Counted from the first letter of the stretch, positions 52,113 to 62,172 are shown. The stretch: DNA of 64,000 nucleotides from Dehalococcoidia bacterium (GCA_022826965.1 JAJDTU010000012.1:1-64000), one strand, 5' to 3'. The notes: generated from the letters alone by a model not told the origin. Program-made: numbers and translations.

Positions 52113-53049
52113 GGCCGCCATCAACTCCAGGCTTGACGCCAAGCGTTTGACCGCCGCCTACCCACACAGTACATTTGTGCTCTCCAATAGCAAGCCGAGA
52201 GGCGGTCCTTCATCATCTCAGCCAGCTCCGTTCACCTGCAGCCCAGTCCTCTAAGCCCGACCCGAGGGCGACGATCCGCCGACCGTCCAATCCAGCGCAT
52301 GCTCTTGCATCAGGGCGACAAAACGCTCTCGAAATTTGCCAAAACTGTCCACCCGGATCGCACGATCTCCAGCAGAGCACTGGGTTTCCGCCCGAATCAG
52401 CTCACCGAAAAGAATTCCCCTGAAACCCGAAGACCCAACCCAACCGGTCCAGCGGCACCGGCGCCTCCCATATGGGCCGCCGGAGAGTTCGAAGTGATGT
52501 CCGAACTGAAAGCCCACTCGCGACACTGTCTTGGTCTCGGGCCAAAACAAGTCTCAGTAGTCGTCTACCGGAAACGAGCGCCAGAGTAAGTTCAGACGAG
52601 ACCGCCAGGCCACGAGGTCACCCGGCAACGACCAAGCCCTCAATCACCCAACGAATCACTTAACAGATCGATGGTGGGCCTAACGAGACCGTACTGCGAA
52701 CTTTCGTGTGGGAGGTGGCGCTGTAGGTGCCAGCTTGGATCCTTACGACCTCACTGGTCTCCGCCGGGTTCGAGGGCCTGTACCTGGACAACGGCGAATC
52801 GAATTGCGAACTCTCAATTGCACGGTATCGCTCTCGGAAGGTTCCAAACAACCGGGATTCGCTCCACGCGGCCCCGTCCGAGGGTGGTCGCTGGGCGCGT
52901 TCTTCCAGATGAAGACAATCAACCCGAGCCCACAAGCCGGGTCGGCGATGGAGGGGGCTTGATTGTGCGGAAAATCTCGGTTGTCCGAACTGGCGCCCCG
53001 GGCACGGCATTGAGGCGCCGCCGGACAGCGCAGTGAGAAGAGGCGCCGC
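52113..53049. other. Gene-poor region of about 0.94 kb
   Basis: No frame on either strand looks like a real protein. The longest readings (99 and 116 residues on the minus strand, 121 on the plus) have random-like composition. Base composition is less GC-rich than the surrounding genes. It may be decayed sequence or hold non-coding elements that I cannot recognise. No tRNA-like or strong hairpin element was found. Confidence 0.5.
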
Positions 53050-53256
53050 TCAGGTGGCAGCGTCGACAGTGTTCGGCCAGATCCCCAACGAGATCCTGAT
53101 CTCGTTCAGGGACATCCCCGAGGTGATTGTCGCGGCCGCCTGCAGCGTGTCGTTGTCACTGGCCGCGCTCTGTTCGCGCATCTCTTGATAAAGCTGGATC
53201 GTCATGCGTCGACGCAGCTCGGCGGGGGAAGGGGCTTTGGACTGACGAGTGGTCAT
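53050..53256 (-). CDS. Small hypothetical protein, 68 residues
   Basis: A short helical, soluble protein starting MTTRQSKAPSPAELRRRM, with an acidic/Gln-rich middle (QEMREQSAASDNDTLQAA) and a C-terminal segment SLNEIRISLGIWPNTV. AAAGGA is well placed about 6 bases before the ATG at 53256, which favours a real gene over the longer open frame reaching 53745. No family is recognised. It lies 158 bases after the start of a region without other genes and is on the same strand as the MFS gene upstream. Confidence 0.45.
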   Translation of the reverse strand: MTTRQSKAPSPAELRRRMTIQLYQEMREQSAASDNDTLQAAATITSGMSLNEIRISLGIWPNTVDAAT

Positions 53257-53414
53257 GCTGGTCCTTTCTACTGGCCACCGAAATCCTAGCCGCCGAATCT
53301 GTCCGCGTACCGAGCACATGAAGTAGGAAAATAGCAAGCCCACACACCCCATTCTGATATGGCACGGTCGCAAATCCGCCCACTCCAACTGTGAGCTCCG
53401 CTCGTGAGCCGACG

Positions 53415-54716
53415 CTAGCGATCGCTGTCGTCCGCTCGCATCCAGTCCGCAGCCGTCAGATCGGTGTACAACCGCCGGCGCCAGAGCCACCAGCGCACGC
53501 GCGGTGTGGAGAGGGCCAACAGGCCTGCACCAAGCAGGAAGCCCGCCATCGTCAGCAGCGCTGCCTGTGGACCAAACGAGTCGACCAGCGCGCCGGCGAC
53601 GATCGCCCCGATCAGGATCGTGCCCTGGGCCAGATTCATCAGCGTCAGCGCCTGTGCGCGCATCTCCTCGGGGGCGTGAGCCAACAGCGCGAGATTGGCC
53701 ACCGTGACCATGTTGTAGACGCATGCGGTGGCGAAGAACACGCAAACAGCAACGACCGCAAGGTGCGGCGCCAGGGAAATCCCGACCAGCGCCACTCCGC
53801 CCGTCGCAATCAACCCGACCATCAGAAGGTTCGGTGAGCGGATCTCCTTCAGCGACGCCAGCCAGACCGCGCCCAGGGTCGCGCCGAGGCCGCCAACGGC
53901 CGCCAGGTAACCCACCCAGGAGCGGTGTTGCCCCAGCTCGTCGATCACGACCAGCGGCATCAGCACCGCCTCGTAGGGCTGCAAGAACATGTACGACATC
54001 GCCGCGAGGACCAGCACAGCCAGCGGCCAGCGGGTGGCCATCGCCCAGCGTCCTCCGGCCGTGATTCGCTGCACCATGGACTGATCGACTTCCCGCTCGC
54101 CGGGCTGCGACCGCCCGCGAGCCTGAATCAAAGCCCCAAGCAGCGCCGCTAGCAGGCTGAACGCGGTCATCAGGCCGAACATCCAGGTGAAGTCGGCAAA
54201 GCGCAGCAACAACCCGGCCAGGAGCGCCCCGCCAATCTTCATCGACGTCTGTCCCGTCTGCGAAAGCGCCGTGGCCGACCGCAGGTGCGAGGACTCGACG
54301 ATGGTCGGCAGCATCGCCCGCCGAGCCAGATTGAAGAAGACGAAGCCAATCCCCGATAGGGCGGACAGCGCAATCACCTGCCAGCTCTGCGCCTGGCCCA
54401 CCACTAACAGCACAAACAGCACGCCCGAGGCCGCGGCGTTGGTCAGAAACGAGCCAATCAGCACCCCCCGATAGGGATAGCGGTCAACGATGATGCCTGC
54501 GAACGGGGAGAGCAGCAGATTCGGCGCCATCCAGGCGGCCAGCACGGCGCCCAGCAGCACGGCGGACCCGGCCAGTTCGACGATCAGGACCGCCCGGGCG
54601 ACCAGTTCCAGCGCCAGCGCTGCCGACCGCACAAACGTCGCCGCCCAGAGCACGCGGAAGTCGCGGTAGCCAAACGCAGCAAAGGTCTCCGGGTTGAACA
54701 ACTGGCGCCTCTCCAC
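53415..54716 (-). CDS. MFS transporter, MFS_3-like
   Basis: A 433-residue twelve-helix transporter of the same broad group as the one at 50358, but diverged from it. Recognisable parts are FRVLWAATFVRSAALALELVA, the loop FAGIIVDRYPYRGVLIGSF at the motif-A position, and LARRAMLPTIVESSHLRSATAL. It starts near ATG 54716. It is divergent from the NarL-type two-component system, 257 bases away, so it could be a target of that system. The substrate is unknown. Confidence 0.82.
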   Translation of the reverse strand: MERRQLFNPETFAAFGYRDFRVLWAATFVRSAALALELVARAVLIVELAGSAVLLGAVLAAWMAPNLLLSPFAGIIVDRYPYRGVLIGSFLTNAAASGVLFVLLVVGQAQSWQVIALSALSGIGFVFFNLARRAMLPTIVESSHLRSATALSQTGQTSMKIGGALLAGLLLRFADFTWMFGLMTAFSLLAALLGALIQARGRSQPGEREVDQSMVQRITAGGRWAMATRWPLAVLVLAAMSYMFLQPYEAVLMPLVVIDELGQHRSWVGYLAAVGGLGATLGAVWLASLKEIRSPNLLMVGLIATGGVALVGISLAPHLAVVAVCVFFATACVYNMVTVANLALLAHAPEEMRAQALTLMNLAQGTILIGAIVAGALVDSFGPQAALLTMAGFLLGAGLLALSTPRVRWWLWRRRLYTDLTAADWMRADDSDR

Positions 54717-54973
54717 GCTCGCAGCCTGAACATCTGTCGACTCCCTCGGGAGTGGATACAGCCAGCCTCAGGCTCGCCGCGGTGACCCTCAGACGAGGCA
54801 TCCTTCCGAGTCGAGATAGAGATAGAGCATTTCATTCCGTGGCAGCCTTGCGATAGATCAGACAGACGGCAATGATCTACCGCTTTTGCCCACTTTGCGA
54901 ATAGCAAGATGCCCAATTGGGATTGGTGCAGGTCGCTCTCCTACTCGCAGAGCGGCCGATATAGATTCAAATC

Positions 54974-56263
54974 ATGAGCGACGCGCGACGGAGTGTATTT
55001 CAACAGCACGAACATGGGCCGGGTGAGGCCGGGATGTGGCATGTGTTGAAGGGCTGGAGCGGCGTCCTGCAGGGATGGTTGACACCGGTCGCGCTGAGCG
55101 AGCCGGACGTAGCGTCTTATGCGATCTGGATCTCTCTCTGGGGGCGTTGGTGCATCTGGATTGTGGTCGTCTTCCTGGCGGCCTACCGTCCGGACTTCTG
55201 GTACCCGGAGCGCGCGGAAACTGTGGCGATTCCGATCCTCCAGTTGTTGGTCAACGGGCTGCTCCACTACCGACTACGCAAACGGAAGCTGATCACTCCG
55301 CGCCTGCTGTTCTTGGTCAGCGCGTCGGACGTGGCGCAGATCACGTTCGCCGTCTTTATCCTGGGCGGCTTCTCGACCTTCGCCTTCATTGGCTTCTATC
55401 CGGCCCTCGGCCTCTTCGCCGTGCTGTTCTCCTCCGTCTCGGCAACGTTCGCCTGGACATCGTTGGCCGCGCTGGTCTATGTCCCGGTCTGTGTCTGGAC
55501 TGGCGGCGGGTTGGATCTCGATCTGGGCCAGGAGAAGGTGCTGGTCGGCAGAGTGATCACGATGTACGTCGTCGCAATAGGCATCGCCATGATCGTTCGC
55601 TATGAGCGCCTGCGCTGGCGGGCAGCGGTTTCCCGCGAGCAGCAGCTGCGCAAGGAACGAATCGACCTGTCCCAGAAGATCCACGACACGACCGCCCAAA
55701 CCGCGTTCATGATCAACCTCGGCATCCACCGAGCGAAGACGCTGGCAGGCGAGTCCAACGAGGAGTTGCTCGCCGCGCTCAATGCAACGTCGTCACTGTC
55801 ACGGTCGGCGATGTGGGAAATGCGCGGGCCGATTGACGCCGGCCACATCGTCGAGGGCCGCGAGCTTGGTCAGGTGCTGTCCTCCCACTGCGCGACGTTC
55901 GAACGAATCACGGGTATCACCACCGCCATGTCGCAGACGGGGACCGAACCAACCATGCCGACCGAGACCCGCTCTCGACTGTTCTCCATCGCCCACAACG
56001 CCCTCACCAATGCGTTTCTGCACGCCAATCCCGGACGGGTCGAGGTCGGCTTGACCTTTGCCGGGGAGGAAGTCGCCTTGCGCGTCATGGACGACGGCAT
56101 CGGTCTGCCCGACGACTACCTCGAGCGTGGCCGCGGCATCAGCGGCATGATGGAAGACGCCGTCCGCATGGGAGGAACGTTGACCGCGGACGGCGAGCAT
56201 GCGGGAGGTGGAACGGCGATCACCTGCGAGGTGCCCCGTCAGAAAGACTGGAACGGAGGCTGA
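54974..56263 (+). CDS. Membrane sensor histidine kinase, NarX/DesK-type
   Basis: A 429-residue sensor with about six N-terminal membrane helices (about 40-220), a short coiled linker, a dimerisation/phosphoacceptor helix with H237 in SQKIHDTTAQTAF, and a C-terminal HATPase_c domain (AHNALTNAFLHANPG N-box, VMDDGIGLPDD and GRGISGMMEDAVRMGG G-boxes). KIHD is the HisKA_3-like H-box. No large extracytoplasmic domain is present, so it may sense a membrane or internal signal. ATG 55034, 20 codons in, has a better GGTGAGG site and may be the true start. The response regulator follows after one base. Confidence 0.87.
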   Translation: MSDARRSVFQQHEHGPGEAGMWHVLKGWSGVLQGWLTPVALSEPDVASYAIWISLWGRWCIWIVVVFLAAYRPDFWYPERAETVAIPILQLLVNGLLHYRLRKRKLITPRLLFLVSASDVAQITFAVFILGGFSTFAFIGFYPALGLFAVLFSSVSATFAWTSLAALVYVPVCVWTGGGLDLDLGQEKVLVGRVITMYVVAIGIAMIVRYERLRWRAAVSREQQLRKERIDLSQKIHDTTAQTAFMINLGIHRAKTLAGESNEELLAALNATSSLSRSAMWEMRGPIDAGHIVEGRELGQVLSSHCATFERITGITTAMSQTGTEPTMPTETRSRLFSIAHNALTNAFLHANPGRVEVGLTFAGEEVALRVMDDGIGLPDDYLERGRGISGMMEDAVRMGGTLTADGEHAGGGTAITCEVPRQKDWNGG

Positions 56264-56264
56264 G

Positions 56265-56957
56265 ATGTCAAGTGGAAGTCCAGTCAGGGTGATGGTCGTG
56301 GATGACCATCCGATCGTGAGGAGCGGCCTGCGAGACCTGCTTGAGGACTCCGGTCGATTCGTCGTCGTGGCGCAGGCAGGCGACGGCGATGAAGCGCTTC
56401 GCTTGGCCGAGGAAGTGCAGCCGGAGGTTGTGATCATGGACGTGATCATGCCGGGCAAGGACGGCATCGAAACCTGCCGCGAACTCATGACCCTGCTGCC
56501 CGACACGCGGGTGATGATCTTGACCGCCGCGACGCAGCAGGATGCCGTCATCAACGCTGTGGCCGCCGGCGCCACCGGCTACCTCGAAAAGTACGCACCG
56601 CCCGAAGCCTTGCTCGAGGCACTGTCCGACGTGGCCGAGGGCCGCCTCCACGTCCCAGACGAAGCGGTCAAGCAGGTCTTCGCGATGCTGAAGGGCCAGC
56701 GCCGGCTCGAGTCGAGCAGACCCGCGGACCGGCTGACGGTCATCGAGCGGCAGACCCTGACCTTGTTCGCCAGGGGCACGCCATACGCCGAGATCGCCAG
56801 GCAGCGGGGCAACAGCGTCGTCACCGTACGCAACACGCTCTACCGCATCCAGGACAAGCTGGGCATCGAGACAAAGCAGGAACTGGTGATCTGGGCCGTC
56901 CGCAATGGCCTGCTCGACGATGTCGTGGTCGGCATCGATGAGCAGCGACTGTCGTAG
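56265..56957 (+). CDS. NarL/FixJ-family response regulator
   Basis: This 230-residue regulator has a receiver domain (VMVVDDHPIVRSG; phosphoacceptor D59 in VIMDVIMPGKDG; LTAAT; LEKYAPPEA with the conserved Lys) and a LuxR-type helix-turn-helix (LTVIERQTLTLFARGTPYAEIARQRG, VVTVRNTLYRIQDKLGIETKQEL). ATG 56265 after GGAGG is the start; the frame reading back to 56199 is inside the kinase. It is cotranscribed with the kinase. The secreted repeat protein gene 163 bases downstream is a plausible target. Confidence 0.93.
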   Translation: MSSGSPVRVMVVDDHPIVRSGLRDLLEDSGRFVVVAQAGDGDEALRLAEEVQPEVVIMDVIMPGKDGIETCRELMTLLPDTRVMILTAATQQDAVINAVAAGATGYLEKYAPPEALLEALSDVAEGRLHVPDEAVKQVFAMLKGQRRLESSRPADRLTVIERQTLTLFARGTPYAEIARQRGNSVVTVRNTLYRIQDKLGIETKQELVIWAVRNGLLDDVVVGIDEQRLS

Positions 56958-57120
56958 TGTCCCCCGCCTATCGAGCTGAAGGCCGGCGTGCGTTCGCATG
57001 AATGGCTAAAGCGCTACATCTCATTTGAGCAAAAGGAAAACTCGAACCGGCTCTTTTGATCTATTGACCCCCGACGCCGCCCGGCACACTTCGACGCAGG
57101 CGCTGAGGGGGGACGTTGAC

Positions 57121-60100
57121 ATGCGTGTTGAGAAAAGTCGGTACCGAACCGCCACGGCTGGGCGCATCGCCGCTGCCGCCCTACTGATCGCCGTGTGGGT
57201 CGGCGGTGTGTTGTCAATCGCGACGAATTCATACGTTGCGCAGGGCCAGGACAGAGTCCAAGATGTTGCCTCAGACGTCCGCATCTCGGCTCAACGCCTG
57301 GAGTACGGCGACGTCCGCTTCGGCTTGCGGGTGCGAGACGCCAGCGGCGGCTGGGCAGCGCCGGTCTCGCCGCGCGCGCACCGGTTCGATCCGGCCAACG
57401 TCCGCGTAGGGCGTTGGCTCGTGAGTTCCCCGCTGGTCCTCGAGGTCGACGACGCCGGTCGCGAGCGACTCACGCGCAGCCGCCTGTTCGAGCCGTCCAA
57501 CACGGACGAGGTTGCGCTCGTCACCGGGCTGGATGAATGGACCGACGACGCTCACTACTCCGCGTTTCACGACGAAGCAGGCAACCTTCGAACGACGGCG
57601 TCGGTCTACACCCCTGCCGACGGCGCGCCGGATGGCGAACTTCGTACGACCATTACTTGCCAGGACGGCCGGACCTCGGTCGTAATCGGCGGTCTGACCA
57701 GCGAATTCGTCGGCGGCTCCACGAGACCACAGGTCGACCTGACCTGGTCCCTGGACGACGGACCCAGTCGATCCGAGCGCAGCGCTGTCGAGTCGGCCGG
57801 CGAGGGACTCGAACTTGTTCCGGAAGCAGGGAGCAGGCTGACTGAAGCGCTTCTGGGCTACGGCACGCAGCTCTCCCTGTCGATCGGGACGACGCCCGCA
57901 CTGACGACCACAATCGACCTGGAGGCGCTTCGCGCCCTGCCGGTCTACAACAACCTCCGCTACTGCGACGGTGAAGCCGGCTTGTCGGGTCACACCGAAC
58001 TGCGCATCCGCGCGCAGGTCCGCGCCGACCGGCGCATCGAGTTCGCCGTCCAGCAACGCACCGCCCGCGGCTGGAGCAACGCCATCCTGCCTCGCGCCAG
58101 AGTGATGTCGGCCTTCGGCGACCCGACCAATTGGCTGTCCTCGACACCTGTCTCGGTCAACGTCGAACTCGAACCCGGCGTGGAGGTCAGTCTGCCCGAG
58201 CCTGTGATTCGGCAAGTCGCCGAACCATTCGCTCCGGTAATCAGGAGCGGCTGGTACTCCGGTTCGCTCTCATATGAGGTGGACCACGAGGACCTCGAGG
58301 GCTACTGGCCGACCAGCCTGAACTCGGTGTTGACGGTCAGCGGCGACCAGGGATTGCAACTGAGAGTTGGATGCTTCGGCGACGAGCGCCGGGTGTTGCT
58401 GGCGGGCGGGCCGTCCGACGCCTCCGGCGACCTGCTGCTGGCGGTTGACGACAACGAAACGAGTGTCATCTGGAGCGTCAGCTCCGTCGACGGAACGTCC
58501 ACGTTGCGTCCAGTCGACGCAGAGCGTGCGATCAATCGTCTCCGGCAGGCGAGTACGTTTTCGGTCAGCCTCGGACATGATGAATTAGCGCTCAACTCCT
58601 TCGATCTGGCCTACCTGTTCACGACTCCGATCCAGGCAAACATCGATCACTGCGGCAACTATGCGGAACCGGACTGGCGTCCGATCACTGACGCCCCGCG
58701 CGTCGAGCAAGGATTGGGCGCCTACTACGGGGTGCTGTACCGGGAGTGGAACGGCTTTCTTCGGGACAGCCATGTCAAGACCATTGCCATCGACAGCGCA
58801 CCTGCCGGTGCCGGCGGCCCCTTCACCCTCCTGATGACCTGCAACTCCCAGATCCTGACCTTCCAGATCGAGCGGCTCCCGGACGTGGGCAACCCTACGT
58901 CGATTCGCCTCAGGCTCGACGGCGGTGACCCGTTTGAGGTGCCTGTGAGCGTCTTCGACGTATGGGATGGCACGACGCTCGTCGCGTTCAATCCCGATCT
59001 TGACGCACTCAGGCAGGGAACAACGCTCCAGTTCGAGATTGGTATTGATCGGCAAGCCCGGGGAACCTTCAGTCTCACCGAACTGTTCGGCACTCCGCTC
59101 CAGACCAATTTCGACAACTGCGCGCGGGACTACTGGTCATCGCTGTCGACCTACGTGCCTGTGGTGGCTCCGAACGAGCGGCTCTCTCGATCTCTCTCCT
59201 ATGAGGCGTACCACGATGAAGACAGCACGGTTTCCACCGGGGTCTGGTCCACCGCGCTGGACGCGCCGGAGATCGATGGCGAGATCGAGATGCAAGCAAC
59301 GTGCTACCTCAGCACTGTGTTGCAGCTCCTGATCGGGGTGCCTCTGGACTTGGAGTCGGAGTACGTATCGGTGACCGTAACGGTCGACGGCCGTTCGCTT
59401 GGAACAACGCCCTGGCACGTCCAGAGAATAGGAACCGGGAGCCTACTCAGGCCCCCATCAGCGAGGCTGACGATGGCCCAGCTGCGCGGTTCCTCCGTCG
59501 CGGTCATGGAGATACCGGAGCTCAGCCCGGTACCGATCACCTTTGATCTGAGCGGCATGTTCGATACGCCGGTGCAAGCGAACCTCGACGAGTGCGGCTA
59601 CTACAAGCCGGGCGAGGTCCGCATGCTTCCCCTCCCGCTGAATGTCTTCGGCGCACGCTCGGCGCCTGGCCCTGACGGGAATCCCATGGCCCTCAGATTC
59701 TGGCAGCGGCTGCCCAGAGACCCAACGATCGTCGAAACGACGATGCTTGAATACCACTTACGAGATGGTCGTGTGTTCGTCGGTCTGTCCATGACTTGCG
59801 GGGCGCATGCCCCCTCCCTGCACGTGTTCGGAGACCGGGCAAGGGCGATCGTCACGGATCGCGTGCAGGTGGAGTGGCGGACAGACGGCGAGGCCGTGCA
59901 GCAGGCGACCTGGAGCGTGTTCCGCGGCCGCAACTCGACATCGATCAGCCCCGAGCGCGCACGTGACGTGATCGCGTCTTGGCGCAATGCTGCCGAACTG
60001 GAGATCACGCTGTTGGACGCTCGTCCCAGCAGTCATCGCTTCAATCTCGAGGCGATCTTCGACAATCCGGTCGTCGATACCTTCGACGAATGCCTGACAA

Positions 60101-60672
60101 TGCCGGTCCCGCCCCGGTCGGTGCCGGTCACGGGCATCCCGTTTAGCTTCGATGCCAATCTCACGTATGCAGCGGATGCGCTCTACGGCTCTTCGTGGGT
60201 CTCCAGCTTCGTCACTCTGCGTGAGAGCATCGATACGCAGGCGCCAGGTGTCGAGCAGGACGGGCGCTCAACGTTGCGCATCTCTTGTGCGATCGACGGC
60301 CTCTCAGTCGGAATCGGAGATCTTGACGGGCTACAACCGGCGACCATCTATGGCAGCAAGGTCGAAGTCACCTGGGACATTGACGGACGTACACACACTG
60401 AGCTCTGGGATGCGTGGACCTCGTTCTATCAGTACGACATCTCCCCGCCCGACGATCTGGAGTTCTACCGCGCGCTGAAGGGTGCCGCAACACTCACCAT
60501 TCGCGTCGCGTCGGACCCGGTCATCGCCAAGACATACGAGCTCGAACGACACGGCTTCTGGGACACGCCCGTTCAGCCAAACCTCGACGCATGCGGCTCC
60601 GGCGATGCCCCTTCGGGGCACAGGCGACCGCCACTAGCCCGCGAACTGTCTGAATCAAATCCGTCCCGCTGA
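57121..60672 (+). CDS. Large secreted repeat protein with six Cys-paired modules
   Basis: A 1183-residue exported protein with a signal-like N-terminus (basic stretch, then AAAALLIAVWVGGVLSIA). I recognise no family. It contains two copies of an RISAQRLEYGDVRFGLRV-W-WLxSSPV type beta domain (near residues 55-115 and 295-345), and six modules ending in the signature [F/L]-x-TP-x-Q-x-N-x-D-x-C. The terminal Cys codons are at 57964, 58651, 59119, 59593, 60091 and 60592. The last four intervals are 156-167 residues. Each module also has an earlier strand with Cys (TITCQDG, RVGCFGD, LMTCNSQ, QATCYLS, SMTCGAH, RISCAID), suggesting one disulfide each. ATG 57121 follows GAGGGGGGA; a TTG at 57025 is less likely. 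A surface or adhesion role is only a guess. Confidence 0.78.
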   Translation: MRVEKSRYRTATAGRIAAAALLIAVWVGGVLSIATNSYVAQGQDRVQDVASDVRISAQRLEYGDVRFGLRVRDASGGWAAPVSPRAHRFDPANVRVGRWLVSSPLVLEVDDAGRERLTRSRLFEPSNTDEVALVTGLDEWTDDAHYSAFHDEAGNLRTTASVYTPADGAPDGELRTTITCQDGRTSVVIGGLTSEFVGGSTRPQVDLTWSLDDGPSRSERSAVESAGEGLELVPEAGSRLTEALLGYGTQLSLSIGTTPALTTTIDLEALRALPVYNNLRYCDGEAGLSGHTELRIRAQVRADRRIEFAVQQRTARGWSNAILPRARVMSAFGDPTNWLSSTPVSVNVELEPGVEVSLPEPVIRQVAEPFAPVIRSGWYSGSLSYEVDHEDLEGYWPTSLNSVLTVSGDQGLQLRVGCFGDERRVLLAGGPSDASGDLLLAVDDNETSVIWSVSSVDGTSTLRPVDAERAINRLRQASTFSVSLGHDELALNSFDLAYLFTTPIQANIDHCGNYAEPDWRPITDAPRVEQGLGAYYGVLYREWNGFLRDSHVKTIAIDSAPAGAGGPFTLLMTCNSQILTFQIERLPDVGNPTSIRLRLDGGDPFEVPVSVFDVWDGTTLVAFNPDLDALRQGTTLQFEIGIDRQARGTFSLTELFGTPLQTNFDNCARDYWSSLSTYVPVVAPNERLSRSLSYEAYHDEDSTVSTGVWSTALDAPEIDGEIEMQATCYLSTVLQLLIGVPLDLESEYVSVTVTVDGRSLGTTPWHVQRIGTGSLLRPPSARLTMAQLRGSSVAVMEIPELSPVPITFDLSGMFDTPVQANLDECGYYKPGEVRMLPLPLNVFGARSAPGPDGNPMALRFWQRLPRDPTIVETTMLEYHLRDGRVFVGLSMTCGAHAPSLHVFGDRARAIVTDRVQVEWRTDGEAVQQATWSVFRGRNSTSISPERARDVIASWRNAAELEITLLDARPSSHRFNLEAIFDNPVVDTFDECLTMPVPPRSVPVTGIPFSFDANLTYAADALYGSSWVSSFVTLRESIDTQAPGVEQDGRSTLRISCAIDGLSVGIGDLDGLQPATIYGSKVEVTWDIDGRTHTELWDAWTSFYQYDISPPDDLEFYRALKGAATLTIRVASDPVIAKTYELERHGFWDTPVQPNLDACGSGDAPSGHRRPPLARELSESNPSR
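57650..60606 (+). repeat. Six degenerate protein-coding modules (about 156-229 codons each)
   Basis: Internal modules of the secreted protein, each ending in a TP-x-Q-x-N-x-D-x-C-like signature (weak in the first and fifth). The terminal Cys codons are spaced 687, 468, 474, 498 and 501 bases apart. The first interval is longer because a separate beta domain is inserted. Nucleotide identity between modules is low, so the duplication is old. Confidence 0.65.
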
Positions 60673-60820
60673 CCCGAGAAGCAGGAACGCCGAGAACGGA
60701 CCCCACCCAGGCCGGCTCTGGCTAGTCCACCGAAGGATCGACTGCACCCGCCGGCGACCGCGCCAAGCGTCCCAGGGACGATCAAGTTCGCAGTTCAGTA
60801 CACGTAGGCCGACCAGAGAG

Positions 60821-60896
60821 TGGTGGCCCCAACGGGATTCGAACCCGTGCTACCAGCTTGAAAGGCTGGCGTCCTAGGCCTCTAGACGATGGGGCC
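60821..60896 (-). tRNA. tRNA-Glu (anticodon TTC), CCA encoded
   Basis: Read on the minus strand, GGCCCCA pairs with TGGGGCC in the acceptor stem, and the anticodon stem CCAGC/GCTGG encloses CTTTCAA, giving anticodon TTC (codon GAA, Glu). The T-arm ACGGGTTCGAATCCCGT is canonical, and the CCA end is encoded at 60821-60823. Confidence 0.96.
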
Positions 60897-60943
60897 GACC
60901 GATCCTCAGCTTACATGGGCCGCCGATCTCCACCGCGCTCTCG

Positions 60944-62131
60944 CTAGCCGCCTGTCAACTCCGACATCGCGGCAGCAAAGCCCGGCGCGGCGCCCTCCAA
61001 CTCTCGCTGCTCGACGCAGTAGGAGATGCGAAAGTAGCCCTCCATGCCGAAGCCCCGGCCCGGCACGACCAGTACGCCCTGACGCTGCAGCGCCGCGACC
61101 AGCTCCATCTCATCCTCAACCGGCGACTTCGGGAACATGTAGAACGCTCCCTCTGGCTTGCGCACCTCATATCCCGCCGCGCGCAGCACGACGTAGAGAT
61201 AGTCCCGCTTCTGCTGGTAGTCGGTCGTGTCGATCGTCACGGTCTGCAGGTTGCGGACCAGGTGCTGCATGATCGCCGGCGCATTGACGAAGCCGAGCAC
61301 CCGATTGCAGAAGATCAGCGCATCCATCAGCAGCCCGCCGTCGTCGTACTCCGGATGGACGGCGATGTAGCCGATTCGATCGCCGGGCAACGCCAGATCC
61401 TTGGCGTGCGAAGTCACGGTGATTGTGCGCTCGTACGCAAGCTGAGGGAACGGATACGAATGCTCGTCGAACAGGATCTTGCGATACGGCTCGTCACTGA
61501 TGAGGAAGATCTCGGTGCCGAATTCGGCCGATTTCGCCCGCAACAGGTCCGCCAACGCCTCAATCAACGACGGCGGATACATAGCCCCGGAGGGATTGTT
61601 GGGCGAGTTGACGATCACCATCTTGGTCCGCGCCGACAACTTGCCTTCGAGCTCCTCAAGGTCGGGCATGAAGTGCTCGTCGCAGCCGACGACAACAGGT
61701 TTAGCGCCATGGTTTGTGGCGTAAAACAGGTACTCGGCGAAGAACGGGGTGAGAATGACAACCTCGTCGTCACGATCGCAGAGCGAATGCACAACGATGT
61801 TGAGCGCCGCGGCCGCACCGACGGTCATCACGATGTGATCCGCGCCATAGGAAAGCCCGGTCTCGTCCGACAGTGCGTCTGCGACCGCCTGTCGCGTCTC
61901 GACGTAGCCCGAGTTCGGCATGTACCGGTGCGCGCCCGGCGAGTCCGAGGCGGCGAAGTTTCTCAATTCATCGAAGAACTGCGGCGGCGGCTCGGCGATC
62001 GGGTTGCCCAGCGAGAGATCGAAGACGTTCTCGGCGCCCCGCTCCTGTCGGAGCTGAATGCCCAGTTCGAACATGCGCCGAATCCAGGAGCTGTCCTCCA
62101 TCGCCCGTTGAATGTCCGCCGCTATCGCCAT
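60944..62131 (-). CDS. Pyridoxal-phosphate aminotransferase, class I/II
   Basis: A 395-residue fold-type I aminotransferase. The cofactor-binding GAAAALNIV motif, the aromatic contact FFAEY, N in NSPNNPSGAMYP, D-x-Y in ISDEPYRKI, the Schiff-base Lys in SHAKDLALPGDRIGY, and the substrate Arg region YFRISYCVEQ are all present. The family includes aspartate and aromatic aminotransferases, so substrate preference is open. I chose ATG 62131, which has GGAGGG six bases upstream, over the frame start at 62155. It stands between tRNA-Glu and the arsenate reductase gene. Confidence 0.92.
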   Translation of the reverse strand: MAIAADIQRAMEDSSWIRRMFELGIQLRQERGAENVFDLSLGNPIAEPPPQFFDELRNFAASDSPGAHRYMPNSGYVETRQAVADALSDETGLSYGADHIVMTVGAAAALNIVVHSLCDRDDEVVILTPFFAEYLFYATNHGAKPVVVGCDEHFMPDLEELEGKLSARTKMVIVNSPNNPSGAMYPPSLIEALADLLRAKSAEFGTEIFLISDEPYRKILFDEHSYPFPQLAYERTITVTSHAKDLALPGDRIGYIAVHPEYDDGGLLMDALIFCNRVLGFVNAPAIMQHLVRNLQTVTIDTTDYQQKRDYLYVVLRAAGYEVRKPEGAFYMFPKSPVEDEMELVAALQRQGVLVVPGRGFGMEGYFRISYCVEQRELEGAAPGFAAAMSELTGG

Positions 62132-62172
62132 CGTCGACCCTCCAGGTTGCCGCACGCCGTGTCGTCCGCAGG

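Noticed and set aside
52251-53010. Two minus-strand open frames sharing a short FxxFRERxxA string, suggestive of a duplicated gene
   Set aside because: The similarity is confined to about 8 residues, ribosome sites are absent, and the rest of each frame is dissimilar and low in protein character.
53050-53745. A 231-residue reading of the small minus-strand gene
   Set aside because: Most of it overlaps the MFS coding sequence in another frame. The well-placed AAAGGA supports only the 68-residue version.
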